A DNA stretch of 64,000 nucleotides from Rivularia sp. MS3. GTDB lineage: Bacteria; Cyanobacteriota; Cyanobacteriia; Cyanobacteriales; Nostocaceae. The DNA lies in NCBI GenBank assembly GCA_019192545.1, contig JAHCMI010000006.1:62001-126000 (forward strand). The letters are read 5' to 3'. Numbering within the stretch: the stretch's first letter is position 1; each line of letters starts with the position of its first letter. The position numbers and the translations under genes were made by a program. The notes beneath the pieces are model-generated. The model was not told the origin of the DNA and did no database searches. It was given only the letters and a program-made list of their open reading frames with translations. Positions 40,616 to 48,728 of this stretch are shown here, one piece after another.

Positions 40616-41428
40616 ATGAGCATATCTTCAGACCTTCTTGAAGGACAAGTAGCGCTGGTCACGGGTAGTAGTTCTGGAATTGGGGAGTCAGTTGCCCGTT
40701 ATTTAGCTTCATCTGGTGCTGCGGTGGTCATCAATTATCATTCCGAAAAGGATGAAGCACATAAAATTGTAGAGGATATAAAGTCAAATGGGGGTAAAGC
40801 AATAGCCATTGGGGCTGATGTCAGTAAAGAAGACCAGGTGAAGGCAATGTTCGAGCAAACATTGCAAACATTTGGTACGCTTCACATTTTAGTTAATAAT
40901 GCTGGATTGCAAAAAGATTCTGCTTTTGTAGACATGAGCCTCGACCATTGGAACATGGTAATTGGCATTAATTTAACTGGACAGTTTTTGTGTGCTAGAG
41001 AAGCTGCTAAAGAGTTTTTGCGTCGGGGTATAGAGCCGAATATTTCCAAAGCTGCTGGTAAAATCATTTGCATGAGTTCGGTACATCAAGTAATACCTTG
41101 GGCTGGTCACGTTAATTATGCAACAAGTAAAGGTGGTATCGATATGATGATGCGGAGTATTGCTCAAGAACTCGCACCGCAAAAAATCCGGGTTAACAGT
41201 ATTGCACCAGGAGCTATTAAAACACCAATTAATAAATCTGCTTGGGATACACCAGAAGCTGAAGCCGATTTACTAAAATTAATTCCCTCCGGTCGAGTGG
41301 GTGAAGTTGATGATATTGCAAAAGCTGCTGTTTGGCTAGCTTCCGACGAATCAGATTATGTAAACGGAATAACTTTGTTTGTCGATGGTGGTATGACTTT
41401 GTATCCAGGATTTAGAACTGGGGGTTAG
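40616..41428 (+). CDS. Glucose 1-dehydrogenase-like SDR
   Basis: A 270-residue classical short-chain dehydrogenase. The cofactor motif TGSSSGIG (16-23), NNAG (94-97), catalytic Ser154/155 in CMSSVHQ, Tyr168 and Lys172 (YATSK) and the C-terminal YVNGITLFVDGGMT are complete. The region from LEGQVALVTGSSSGIG to VINYHSEKDEA matches the bacillus-type glucose 1-dehydrogenase subgroup, which oxidises beta-D-glucose to gluconolactone with NAD(P)+. Closely related enzymes act on other alcohols, so specificity is probable but not certain. It heads a same-strand series with ctaB, DUF4396, AI-2E and GH15. Confidence 0.82.
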   Translation: MSISSDLLEGQVALVTGSSSGIGESVARYLASSGAAVVINYHSEKDEAHKIVEDIKSNGGKAIAIGADVSKEDQVKAMFEQTLQTFGTLHILVNNAGLQKDSAFVDMSLDHWNMVIGINLTGQFLCAREAAKEFLRRGIEPNISKAAGKIICMSSVHQVIPWAGHVNYATSKGGIDMMMRSIAQELAPQKIRVNSIAPGAIKTPINKSAWDTPEAEADLLKLIPSGRVGEVDDIAKAAVWLASDESDYVNGITLFVDGGMTLYPGFRTGG

Positions 41429-41522
41429 TAACTGTTAAAAATTACATAGTCGTTCAACAGAGAACAGCAATTGAGTTTGCTGAGAATACTAATTTAAGAA
41501 TACTAACTTAGGAATAACTGCG

Positions 41523-42503
41523 ATGACTGGTACTAGTTTTGTTTACCGCAATGTGCATCTCCTGGAAATAATAAAAAATTACTACCAGCTAACCAAACCT
41601 CGTATTATCCCCTTACTCTTAATTACCACCGCTGCATCCGTATGGATTGCCTCGAAAGGAAAAGTAGATTTTTTATTATTGTCAATTACTCTTTTAGGTG
41701 GGACATTAGCCGCAGCTTCAGCCCAAGTACTTAATTGTATTTATGACCAAGATATAGATTACACAATGTTGCGGACGCGCAATCGTCCTCTTCCTGCTGG
41801 TGATATACAATCCCAACACGCACTTTTATTTGCTGTAATTTTAGGATTATTATCTTTTTCTGTTCTAAGTTTGTTTGTCAATTTGTTAGCGGCTTTACTA
41901 GCGATGTCCGGTATTCTCTTTTATATGCTGGTATATACTCATTGGCTAAAGCGACATACAGTTCAAAATATAGTTATCGGTGGAGCTGCTGGGTCGATTC
42001 CTCCGTTAGTCGGTTGGGCAAGCGTAACAGGAGATTTAAGTTGGACTGCTTGGTTGTTATCTACCATCATCTTTCTGTGGACACCACCTCATTTTTGGTC
42101 GCTAGCACTAATGATTAAAGAAGACTACGCTCAAGTAGGAGTACCTATGTTGCCTGTTGTTAAAGGAGAAGAGGTAACAGTTAAACAGATTTGGCTTTAT
42201 GTTCTACTAGTTATCCCTTGTAGTTTACTGTTAGTTTATTCTCTAGGTACATCGGGAATAATTTATGGTGCGATCGCCCTCATCCTCAATATTGTTTTGC
42301 TTCGCAAAGCTTGGCAACTCAAACAATCACCGACTAACAAACAATTAGCTCGTTCTTTGTTTAAATACTCTATTTTCTACATGATGTTGCTGTGTACGAC
42401 GATTATAGTAGTTAGTTTACCTATAACTCAGCATTTAGCTACTGCAATAGTAAATAAGTACTTAAATCTGCATTATCTACATATTCACTATTTAGTCGTA
42501 TAG
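41523..42503 (+). CDS. ctaB: Protoheme IX farnesyltransferase (heme O synthase)
   Basis: A 326-residue UbiA-type prenyltransferase with about nine membrane helices. The first aspartate motif is NCIYDQDIDYTMLRTRNRP (Asn71, Asp75, Asp79), which binds farnesyl diphosphate with Mg2+. A second one lies near residue 200 (IKEDYAQVGVPMLPVV). It attaches a farnesyl group to heme b to give heme O for heme-copper oxidases. No ctaA (heme A synthase) is seen next to it, so a quinol oxidase with heme O is a possibility for the ARTO 25 kb upstream. It has a GGAATAACTG leader and lies 94 bp after the SDR gene. Confidence 0.92.
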   Translation: MTGTSFVYRNVHLLEIIKNYYQLTKPRIIPLLLITTAASVWIASKGKVDFLLLSITLLGGTLAAASAQVLNCIYDQDIDYTMLRTRNRPLPAGDIQSQHALLFAVILGLLSFSVLSLFVNLLAALLAMSGILFYMLVYTHWLKRHTVQNIVIGGAAGSIPPLVGWASVTGDLSWTAWLLSTIIFLWTPPHFWSLALMIKEDYAQVGVPMLPVVKGEEVTVKQIWLYVLLVIPCSLLLVYSLGTSGIIYGAIALILNIVLLRKAWQLKQSPTNKQLARSLFKYSIFYMMLLCTTIIVVSLPITQHLATAIVNKYLNLHYLHIHYLVV

Positions 42504-42535
42504 TTCATACTCACTACTCTCTATCCTGAAGTCCT

Positions 42536-43225
42536 ATGCCTCCACCTAACTGGTTAACAATAATTGCAAATATATCCTTAATTCTCGCCTTCGCAAGTGC
42601 TTTTGTGATTCTTTTCGACATATTCGTCCGAGGTTATCGGCAGAAAATGTTCATTATGGAATGGGTTTGGCCAATTACAGCCTTGTACTTTGGACCTCTA
42701 GGACTCTGGGCTTATTGGGATATGGGACGACCTAGCTCTAAAAAACATCTCAAGCGAGAAGGACGAGATAAACCTCAACAACCCTTTTGGAAAACCGTAT
42801 TTGTGGGAGCTACTCACTGCGGTGCTGGCTGTACCTTGGGTGATATTATTGCAGAGTGGGGAGTATTTTTAACTGGTTTTACACTCTACAGTTCTAATTT
42901 GCTCACCGAGTATATTTTTGACTTTACGCTGGCATATTTACTTGGCATTATCTTTCAATATTTTGCCATTGTCCCCATGCGTAATCTTTCATTCTGGGAA
43001 GGACTAAAAGCCTCTATTCAAGCCGATACATTTTCCCTAATTGCTTTTGAAATTGGGCTATTTGGCTGGATGGCATTAATGCGTTTCGTCTTTTTCAATC
43101 CACCTTTAGAACCAAATGACCCCGTTTACTGGTTTATGATGCAGATTGGCATGGTAATTGGCTTTGCTACTAGCTATCCGATGAACTGGTTCCTGATTCG
43201 CAAAGGAATTAAAGAAGCAATGTAG
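42536..43225 (+). CDS. DUF4396 domain membrane protein
   Basis: A 229-residue protein with about six membrane helices. The DUF4396 hallmark FVGATHCGAGCTLGDIIAEW (about 88-107) contains His-Cys-x3-Cys, which could ligate a metal such as copper. The preceding loop (SSKKHLKREGRDK) is strongly basic. The end SYPMNWFLIRKGIKEAM is also typical. Function is not established; relatives are often found near copper enzymes or oxidases. It starts 32 bp after ctaB, so cotranscription and a role in oxidase maturation or metal handling are plausible. Confidence 0.82.
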   Translation: MPPPNWLTIIANISLILAFASAFVILFDIFVRGYRQKMFIMEWVWPITALYFGPLGLWAYWDMGRPSSKKHLKREGRDKPQQPFWKTVFVGATHCGAGCTLGDIIAEWGVFLTGFTLYSSNLLTEYIFDFTLAYLLGIIFQYFAIVPMRNLSFWEGLKASIQADTFSLIAFEIGLFGWMALMRFVFFNPPLEPNDPVYWFMMQIGMVIGFATSYPMNWFLIRKGIKEAM

Positions 43226-43294
43226 GAAAATTATATGTTTGGTAAACTATTTACATGATAGGAAAAACTGTCATCTGAGAATATTCTCAGCAAA

Positions 43295-44347
43295 ATGAAA
43301 ATGTCACCTCCGAAACAAAATAACGAACAACATCCGCTTTTTAGTGGCGCTCCATTAGCGGTATTAATAGCAACAATACTATATATTTTATATCAGTTAT
43401 TACCCGTTCTAGAACTAGTAGCTTTAGCCGTACTGCTTGCTTTAGTTATAAGAACATTTTTAGTGTGGTTTGAGAAAATTTTTCGAGTTCGTTTGATAGC
43501 TTTAACAATGCTAGTCGGAGTAACCATTGGATTTTTTCTGTTTTTAGGATTTGTAGTTATTCCTAATCTGATTCAAGAAGCAACAATTTTAAGCGCAGCT
43601 TTACCGAAGTATCTTAACTCGCTAATTGAATTGTCTCGCAGTCTTCACCGCGATATAAGTTTTGTTCCCAATTTATCTCAAGGTTTAGAACAATTAAAAA
43701 ACACAATTAACAGTTTACTTTCGTATATTCCAATATTACTTGCATCCACTTTAGATATCAGCCTCCAAGCAATTGCAACTTTGATTCTGGCTTTATATAT
43801 GGCTCATGACCCTAATACTTTAATTAATGGTATTCTTAGTTTAGTTCCTCGCCGATATCATAAAAGAGTCATAAAAATACTACAAGTTACGAAAGTAAGG
43901 CTTGAAGGTTGGATATTTGGAACTGGGTTAGCAATGTTAATTGTTGGTACTGGCGCAACGATTGGATTATGGTTGTTAGAAGTACCATTAGCTCTTTCTT
44001 TCGGTGTTTTGGCTGGTATTTTAGAAGTAATTCCTTATGTCGGTTCGATTGTAGGAGCATTATTGCCTTCAATTGTGGCGCTGACTATCTCCCCGCTGAA
44101 AGCACTATTTGTTTTGATATTATTCTTAGTTATTAATCAACTAGATGCTCATATTGTCCAACCAATAGTCATGGCTAAACGAGTAAATTTAAATCCAGTA
44201 GTAGTAATTTTAGCTTTTCTTTTTATGGGTAAACTATTAGGGTTAGTCGGTGCAATTTTAGCAGTTCCAACTGCTGCTATTGTGGTAAGTATTATTGATA
44301 ATTTGACAGCTGATTCTGAGGACGTAATTGTTAACAACACGGTTTAA
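43295..44347 (+). CDS. AI-2E family transporter
   Basis: A 350-residue membrane protein of the AI-2E/TqsA/PerM family. Eight helices are expected: two at the N-terminus (about 20-55), one at 65-90, an extended soluble section (95-145), and the later bundle. Signatures are PLALSFGVLAGILEVIPYVGSIVGALLP (about 231-258) and LVGAILAVPTAAIVV (near 319-333). Members export signalling compounds or ions; annotation as an AI-2 exporter is only formal. The gene follows DUF4396 by 69 bp in the same direction. Nothing ties it to a specific substrate. Confidence 0.85.
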   Translation: MKMSPPKQNNEQHPLFSGAPLAVLIATILYILYQLLPVLELVALAVLLALVIRTFLVWFEKIFRVRLIALTMLVGVTIGFFLFLGFVVIPNLIQEATILSAALPKYLNSLIELSRSLHRDISFVPNLSQGLEQLKNTINSLLSYIPILLASTLDISLQAIATLILALYMAHDPNTLINGILSLVPRRYHKRVIKILQVTKVRLEGWIFGTGLAMLIVGTGATIGLWLLEVPLALSFGVLAGILEVIPYVGSIVGALLPSIVALTISPLKALFVLILFLVINQLDAHIVQPIVMAKRVNLNPVVVILAFLFMGKLLGLVGAILAVPTAAIVVSIIDNLTADSEDVIVNNTV

Positions 44348-44430
44348 TTAAATTGCTTAATATAATTTACCTTCATCAGTCAATAAGTGCAGTTATACAA
44401 CCTATAACAACGCATTCTTAAATTATCGGA

Positions 44431-46356
44431 ATGATACCAATGACTAATCTAAAATCCCCTTCTGAAAATATCAGTAGCAGTAAACAATCTCCAACGTCTT
44501 TTACTCCAATTGAAGATTATGGAATAATTGGTAATTGTCATACGGCAGCGCTTATCGATAGTCGTGGTTCGATTGACTGGCTTTGTTTGCCTCGCTTTGA
44601 TTCCCCGTCTATTTTTGCGCGAATTCTAGATAGAGGTGGTGGGGAATGGAGCATTAGTCCAGCAACTACTTTTACTAGTACGCATCAGTATATTGATGAA
44701 ACGAACGTCCTGGAAACAACTTTTATTTGTGAATCCGGGAAGATTTCGCTGTTAGATTTTATGGCAATTACGAGTACTGAATCAAAACAGCCTCAAGCTG
44801 CTCCTGGAAGGCTCATCCGTATTGTCAAAGCCATTGAAGGGACGGTAGAAATTATCAGTATCTTTACTCCTCGTCCCGACTACGGACGCAGAAATCCCGA
44901 ATTTATTAGTAATGGTAACGAAGTAACTTTTGGTACTTTCACCGTTACTGCTCCTACAAAATGGCAGGTTGATACAGGTACTCTAACTTGTCGCGTTACC
45001 CTCGAAGCTGGGCAGCAAGTTGCATTTACCTTAATGACACAAGAAGATAAGCGACTTGCTCACCCTTCCCCAGATGAAGCCCTGACTTCAACTATCGATT
45101 ATTGGCAGCACTGGGCAAAGCAATGTACTTATGAAGGTTCTTACCGCGATACCGTAATCAGGAGTGCGCTGGTACTGCAACTGATGACTTACGCTCCAAC
45201 AGGGGCAATTGTGGCTGCACCTACCACCTCCCTACCGGAAGAAATCGGCGGAGAACGTAATTGGGACTACCGTTTTACCTGGATTCGTGACTCATCGCTA
45301 ACGTTATATGCATTGCTTTTAGCGGGTTATCTCGACGACGAGCAGCCCTATTTTGACTGGATTGCCCGGACTGTGAAAATGGAAGGTACTGGGATTAAAA
45401 TTCTTTACCCTATCACCGATGAGGGACAGTTAAACGAGCAAAACTTGGATTATTGGAGCGGCTATCGTAATTCTCAACCCGTGCGAATTGGGAATGCAGC
45501 AGCCCAACAAGTGCAGCTTGATGTTTACGGTGAGGTTTTGAGCGCTTTACATTTTGCTTGGAAGGCAAAGAAATACGACCCGACCGAGATTTGGACGCAC
45601 ATTCAACCGATGCTCAATTGGGTAGCCGCGCATTGGCACGAACCAGGTAGCGGGATTTGGGAAATACGTGGGGGGAAGCGGCACTTTGTCTACGGTAAAG
45701 TAATGATGTGGGTGGCGCTATCTTCTGGTGTAGAAATGGCACAAACGCTGAAGTTACCGGGAGATACGGCTTGGTGGCAAAGCGAGCAAGATAAAATCCG
45801 TGCCGAAGTATTAGAAAAAGGCTGGAGCGAGAAACTGGGTGCGTTCAAGCAGTCTTATGAAGATGAAACTTTAGATGCTGCTAATTTACTGTTATCGATT
45901 GTAGGTTTTATCGATGGTACTGACCCCCGCATGGTATCAACCATCGATGAAACTATCAAACATTTAGTATCTAATGGTTTGTGTTACCGCTATAAGCAGG
46001 CACCAGAAGGAGTTAAGGGTGAGGAAGGGGCTTTCGTCTTGTGTACTTTCTGGCTTATCAATGCCTTAATTAGAGCGGGACGAACAGATGAAGCTCGCGA
46101 TTGGTTCGACCAAATGTTAGCTAAAGGCAGTCCTTTAGGTCTATTCGCTGAAGAAATGAACCCAGAAACGGGAGAGCATTTAGGTAATTTTCCACAAGCT
46201 TTTTCTCATCTGGGTGTAATTAATGTTGCTGTTTCTTTAGCCCATGCCGGACATACTGGAAAAGTGCGATCGCATCACATTGAAGCTGCGGAAGCTGTTG
46301 GAAGAGGAGGGGGAGGAATAGGAGCTACTTCTTTTTCATCATCAAATTATCGTTAA
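44431..46356 (+). CDS. Glycoside hydrolase family 15 protein
   Basis: A 641-residue enzyme from ATG 44431; ATG 44440 is an alternative start. The N-terminal beta-sandwich (about 25-220) has IEDYGIIGNCHTAALIDSRG and SIDWLCLPRFDSPSIF. The (alpha/alpha)6 barrel follows, with GGERNWDYRFTWIRDSSLTL (about 275-294), and the Glu acid near 483-490 is in the EDETLDAANLL segment. The family includes trehalase and glucoamylase-like enzymes that release glucose. No signal peptide is present, so it should act in the cytosol on glycogen fragments or trehalose. The tail is Gly/Ser-rich and disordered. Confidence 0.88.
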   Translation: MIPMTNLKSPSENISSSKQSPTSFTPIEDYGIIGNCHTAALIDSRGSIDWLCLPRFDSPSIFARILDRGGGEWSISPATTFTSTHQYIDETNVLETTFICESGKISLLDFMAITSTESKQPQAAPGRLIRIVKAIEGTVEIISIFTPRPDYGRRNPEFISNGNEVTFGTFTVTAPTKWQVDTGTLTCRVTLEAGQQVAFTLMTQEDKRLAHPSPDEALTSTIDYWQHWAKQCTYEGSYRDTVIRSALVLQLMTYAPTGAIVAAPTTSLPEEIGGERNWDYRFTWIRDSSLTLYALLLAGYLDDEQPYFDWIARTVKMEGTGIKILYPITDEGQLNEQNLDYWSGYRNSQPVRIGNAAAQQVQLDVYGEVLSALHFAWKAKKYDPTEIWTHIQPMLNWVAAHWHEPGSGIWEIRGGKRHFVYGKVMMWVALSSGVEMAQTLKLPGDTAWWQSEQDKIRAEVLEKGWSEKLGAFKQSYEDETLDAANLLLSIVGFIDGTDPRMVSTIDETIKHLVSNGLCYRYKQAPEGVKGEEGAFVLCTFWLINALIRAGRTDEARDWFDQMLAKGSPLGLFAEEMNPETGEHLGNFPQAFSHLGVINVAVSLAHAGHTGKVRSHHIEAAEAVGRGGGGIGATSFSSSNYR

Positions 46357-46685
46357 GACAGCAGGGGAAAAGAAATAATAACAGTAATCTTATTGTAAGG
46401 AGGATTTAGGGGGGTTGATTAAATTAATTTAGGTAAGAAAAGTTGAATATAATTCCGAAATTTAATTTTCAAGCCCTTAACTTTAAAGCGTTTAAAGGGA
46501 ATTAAACAGCCCCCTTTTTTAAGGGGGGTTGGGGGGATCTAAGTTTGCGGGAACACGATATTTGGGATGCTCCCTATAGAAAATAATAAACAAATAAATA
46601 AACAAATAAATAAAAAATTTAAAATTTGATTTAGTATAGCCAAGCGAAATTTGATTATTTTATAAACTTTAGACCTGATTTATTT
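46357..46685. repeat. Repeat-rich spacer
   Basis: About 330 bp without a gene. It contains the Nostoc-type repeat CCCCCTTTTTTAAGGGGGG (46511-46529), an element end ATTTGGGATGCTCCCT shared with the 115-bp element at 31426-31540, and AAACAAATAAAT direct repeats near 46590-46612. Confidence 0.65.
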
Positions 46686-47201
46686 ATGGAAAATAATCCC
46701 TCATTCATAAAAAGATTAGAAAATTTGTTCGAGCTAAATACTATAGTTCGCAATCTTGAAAGATTTCAGAACTTTATTGTTATCTTGCTATGTATTGGTT
46801 TATTTTTCGTCATGTTAATTAGATTAGGAGAAATGTTTATCTCCTTACTTGAACCACTCAATTTTCAAACGATTACCTCTGATATTTTATTTATCCTAAT
46901 TTTAGTAGAATTATTTAGACTTTTAATTATTTACCTCCAAGAACAAAGAATTTCAATCCAGTCAACCGTACAAGTTTCTTTAGTTTCAGCTTTACGAGAA
47001 ATACTTTTAGAAGGAGTTGTAGAAATCCCCACAGATAAGCTTTTAGGAATATGCGCTTTTTTAATAGTTTTGGGAGGACTTTTATTTTTACGTTTATTGA
47101 TGTTCGAGCGATTTAATTCTGTTGAAAAAACTGATGATAAATCCGAATATAATGATAATGATTTCCAAAATAATTCATTAGCTGTTAAGAATATACCATA
47201 G
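46686..47201 (+). CDS. Phosphate-starvation-inducible PsiE-like membrane protein
   Basis: A 171-residue protein with four hydrophobic helices (about 27-48, 60-85, 90-112, 120-140). LFELNTIVRNLERFQNFIVILLC is at the start; ILFILILVELFRLLIIYLQEQRISIQ is typical of the PsiE family, with the conserved Glu/Arg in the third helix. The C-terminal tail (about 145-171) is polar. PsiE of E. coli is induced on phosphate starvation, with unknown biochemistry. No Pho-box-like motif was recognised in the leader, though AT-richness makes this hard to judge. It is isolated from its neighbours. Confidence 0.75.
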   Translation: MENNPSFIKRLENLFELNTIVRNLERFQNFIVILLCIGLFFVMLIRLGEMFISLLEPLNFQTITSDILFILILVELFRLLIIYLQEQRISIQSTVQVSLVSALREILLEGVVEIPTDKLLGICAFLIVLGGLLFLRLLMFERFNSVEKTDDKSEYNDNDFQNNSLAVKNIP

Positions 47202-47365
47202 GTATAATTTTATTTAATATTTAATTAATTTTATTTAATACTTTAGATTGAGGAATAGTTTATATCAAATACTTTATAAATTGATTGAGCAATATAAAAA
47301 ATATATAGCATTTTATAACCAATAAAATCTATTCAAACTATTGTTTACTAAGGAAAAAATAAATT

Positions 47366-48580
47366 ATGAACGCATCAAAACCAGAAGTTGTAGTAATTAC
47401 CGGAGCCTCGGCGGGAATCGGACGAGCTACGGTTCAAGCTTTTGCTAAACGGGGAGCGCACATCGGACTAGTAGCCCGCAGTCTTGATGGACTCGAAGGA
47501 GCGTGTCGAGAGGTAGAAAAGTTAGGTGGTAAGGCTTTGGTATTACCTACCGATGTTGCTGACCCGGAGCAAGTGGAAAAAGCAGCAGCAGCAGTAGAAG
47601 AAGCGTTTGGATCGATTGATATTTGGGTTAACAATGCAATGGCATCGATTTTATCGCCGTTTATGGAGATGAACCTCGATGATTTTCGTCGTGCGACAGA
47701 GGTAACATATTTGGGCTACGTGTATGGAACTATGTCAGCATTAAAGCGGATGAAACCGCGAGACAGAGGTACGATTGTACAAGTCGGTTCAGCCCTTGCC
47801 TATCGCTCGATTCCGCTACAGTCGGCTTATTGCGGTGCTAAATCAGCAATTCGCGGCTTCACCGATTCTCTGCGTTGCGAACTGATCCACGATAATAGCA
47901 ACGTTCACATCACAATGGTGCAGATGCCAGCCGTCAACACACCGCAATTCGACTGGATTAAAAGCAATATGTCCCACAAACCGCAGCCAGTTCCGCCAAT
48001 CTTTCAACCGGAAGTAGCGGCAGATGCAATTGTCTGGGCAGCAACTCACAAGCGACGGGAATTATACGTAGGCGGTTCTTCGGTAGAAGCAATTTTAGGC
48101 ACTAAAGTAGCACCGGGAATATTAGACCATTACCTGGCAAATTCAGCATACAGCGGGCAGCAAACCAACGAACCCGCAGATAAAGATAGAGGTAATAATT
48201 TATGGGAGCCACTACCCGGCGATCGCGGTGCCCACGGTAGGTTTGATGACCGAGCGCAAGATTCAAGTATGCAGCTATGGGCAACCAAGAATCAAGACTG
48301 GCTGACCTTGGCAGCAGGGGCTGGCTTGGCTTGCGTGGCTTTTGGTGTTTACTTAGGTTCTCATCAGTCTGGGCAAGTTGTTTCAAATAAGGAAGACAAG
48401 GACGATGAAATCAGCGAATCGGAAATTCGTCAAGCAATCGGACAAAAGTTGAATCAACAAATGCATCGCAACAGCAAACCAGATAACTTGCAGCTATTAA
48501 TGGGGCTAGCTCGTTTTGGTTGGGATGCGTTTAATAAAAAACCCGTAAAACAGGAGATTACAGAGCAATTATCTAGTTAA
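47366..48580 (+). CDS. SDR family oxidoreductase with C-terminal membrane extension
   Basis: A 404-residue protein. Residues 1-250 form a classical SDR: TGASAGIGRA (11-20), a NNAM variant of NNAG, Ser near 142, and Tyr155-x3-Lys159 in YCGAKSA. The remaining 150 residues include a hydrophobic segment (about 310-329, WLTLAAGAGLACVAFGVYLG) and a charged tail, absent from ordinary SDRs. It would therefore be anchored in a membrane with the catalytic domain at the cytosolic side. Substrate unknown; DHRS7-type SDRs act on lipids or retinoids. The following gene is a glucoamylase-type GH15 enzyme 148 bp away. Confidence 0.82.
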   Translation: MNASKPEVVVITGASAGIGRATVQAFAKRGAHIGLVARSLDGLEGACREVEKLGGKALVLPTDVADPEQVEKAAAAVEEAFGSIDIWVNNAMASILSPFMEMNLDDFRRATEVTYLGYVYGTMSALKRMKPRDRGTIVQVGSALAYRSIPLQSAYCGAKSAIRGFTDSLRCELIHDNSNVHITMVQMPAVNTPQFDWIKSNMSHKPQPVPPIFQPEVAADAIVWAATHKRRELYVGGSSVEAILGTKVAPGILDHYLANSAYSGQQTNEPADKDRGNNLWEPLPGDRGAHGRFDDRAQDSSMQLWATKNQDWLTLAAGAGLACVAFGVYLGSHQSGQVVSNKEDKDDEISESEIRQAIGQKLNQQMHRNSKPDNLQLLMGLARFGWDAFNKKPVKQEITEQLSS

Positions 48581-48665
48581 ATATTCATGCATTTTGATCT
48601 GCTCTTACTTCCTTCCCGGTGGAAGATTACCCAACTGATTACTTCATTTGTAGCGAGGGGATTTT

Positions 48666-48700
48666 TAACCTTTGACCTTTAACCTTTAACCTTTAACCTC
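48666..48700. repeat. Heptad repeat (CCTTTAA)n
   Basis: The unit CCTTTAA (with one CCTTTGA variant) recurs four times shortly before the GH15-like gene. It is a further example of short tandem heptads in this genome. Confidence 0.75.
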
Positions 48701-48728
48701 GTAGGGCGCTTTTGAGCAATTAATAAAA

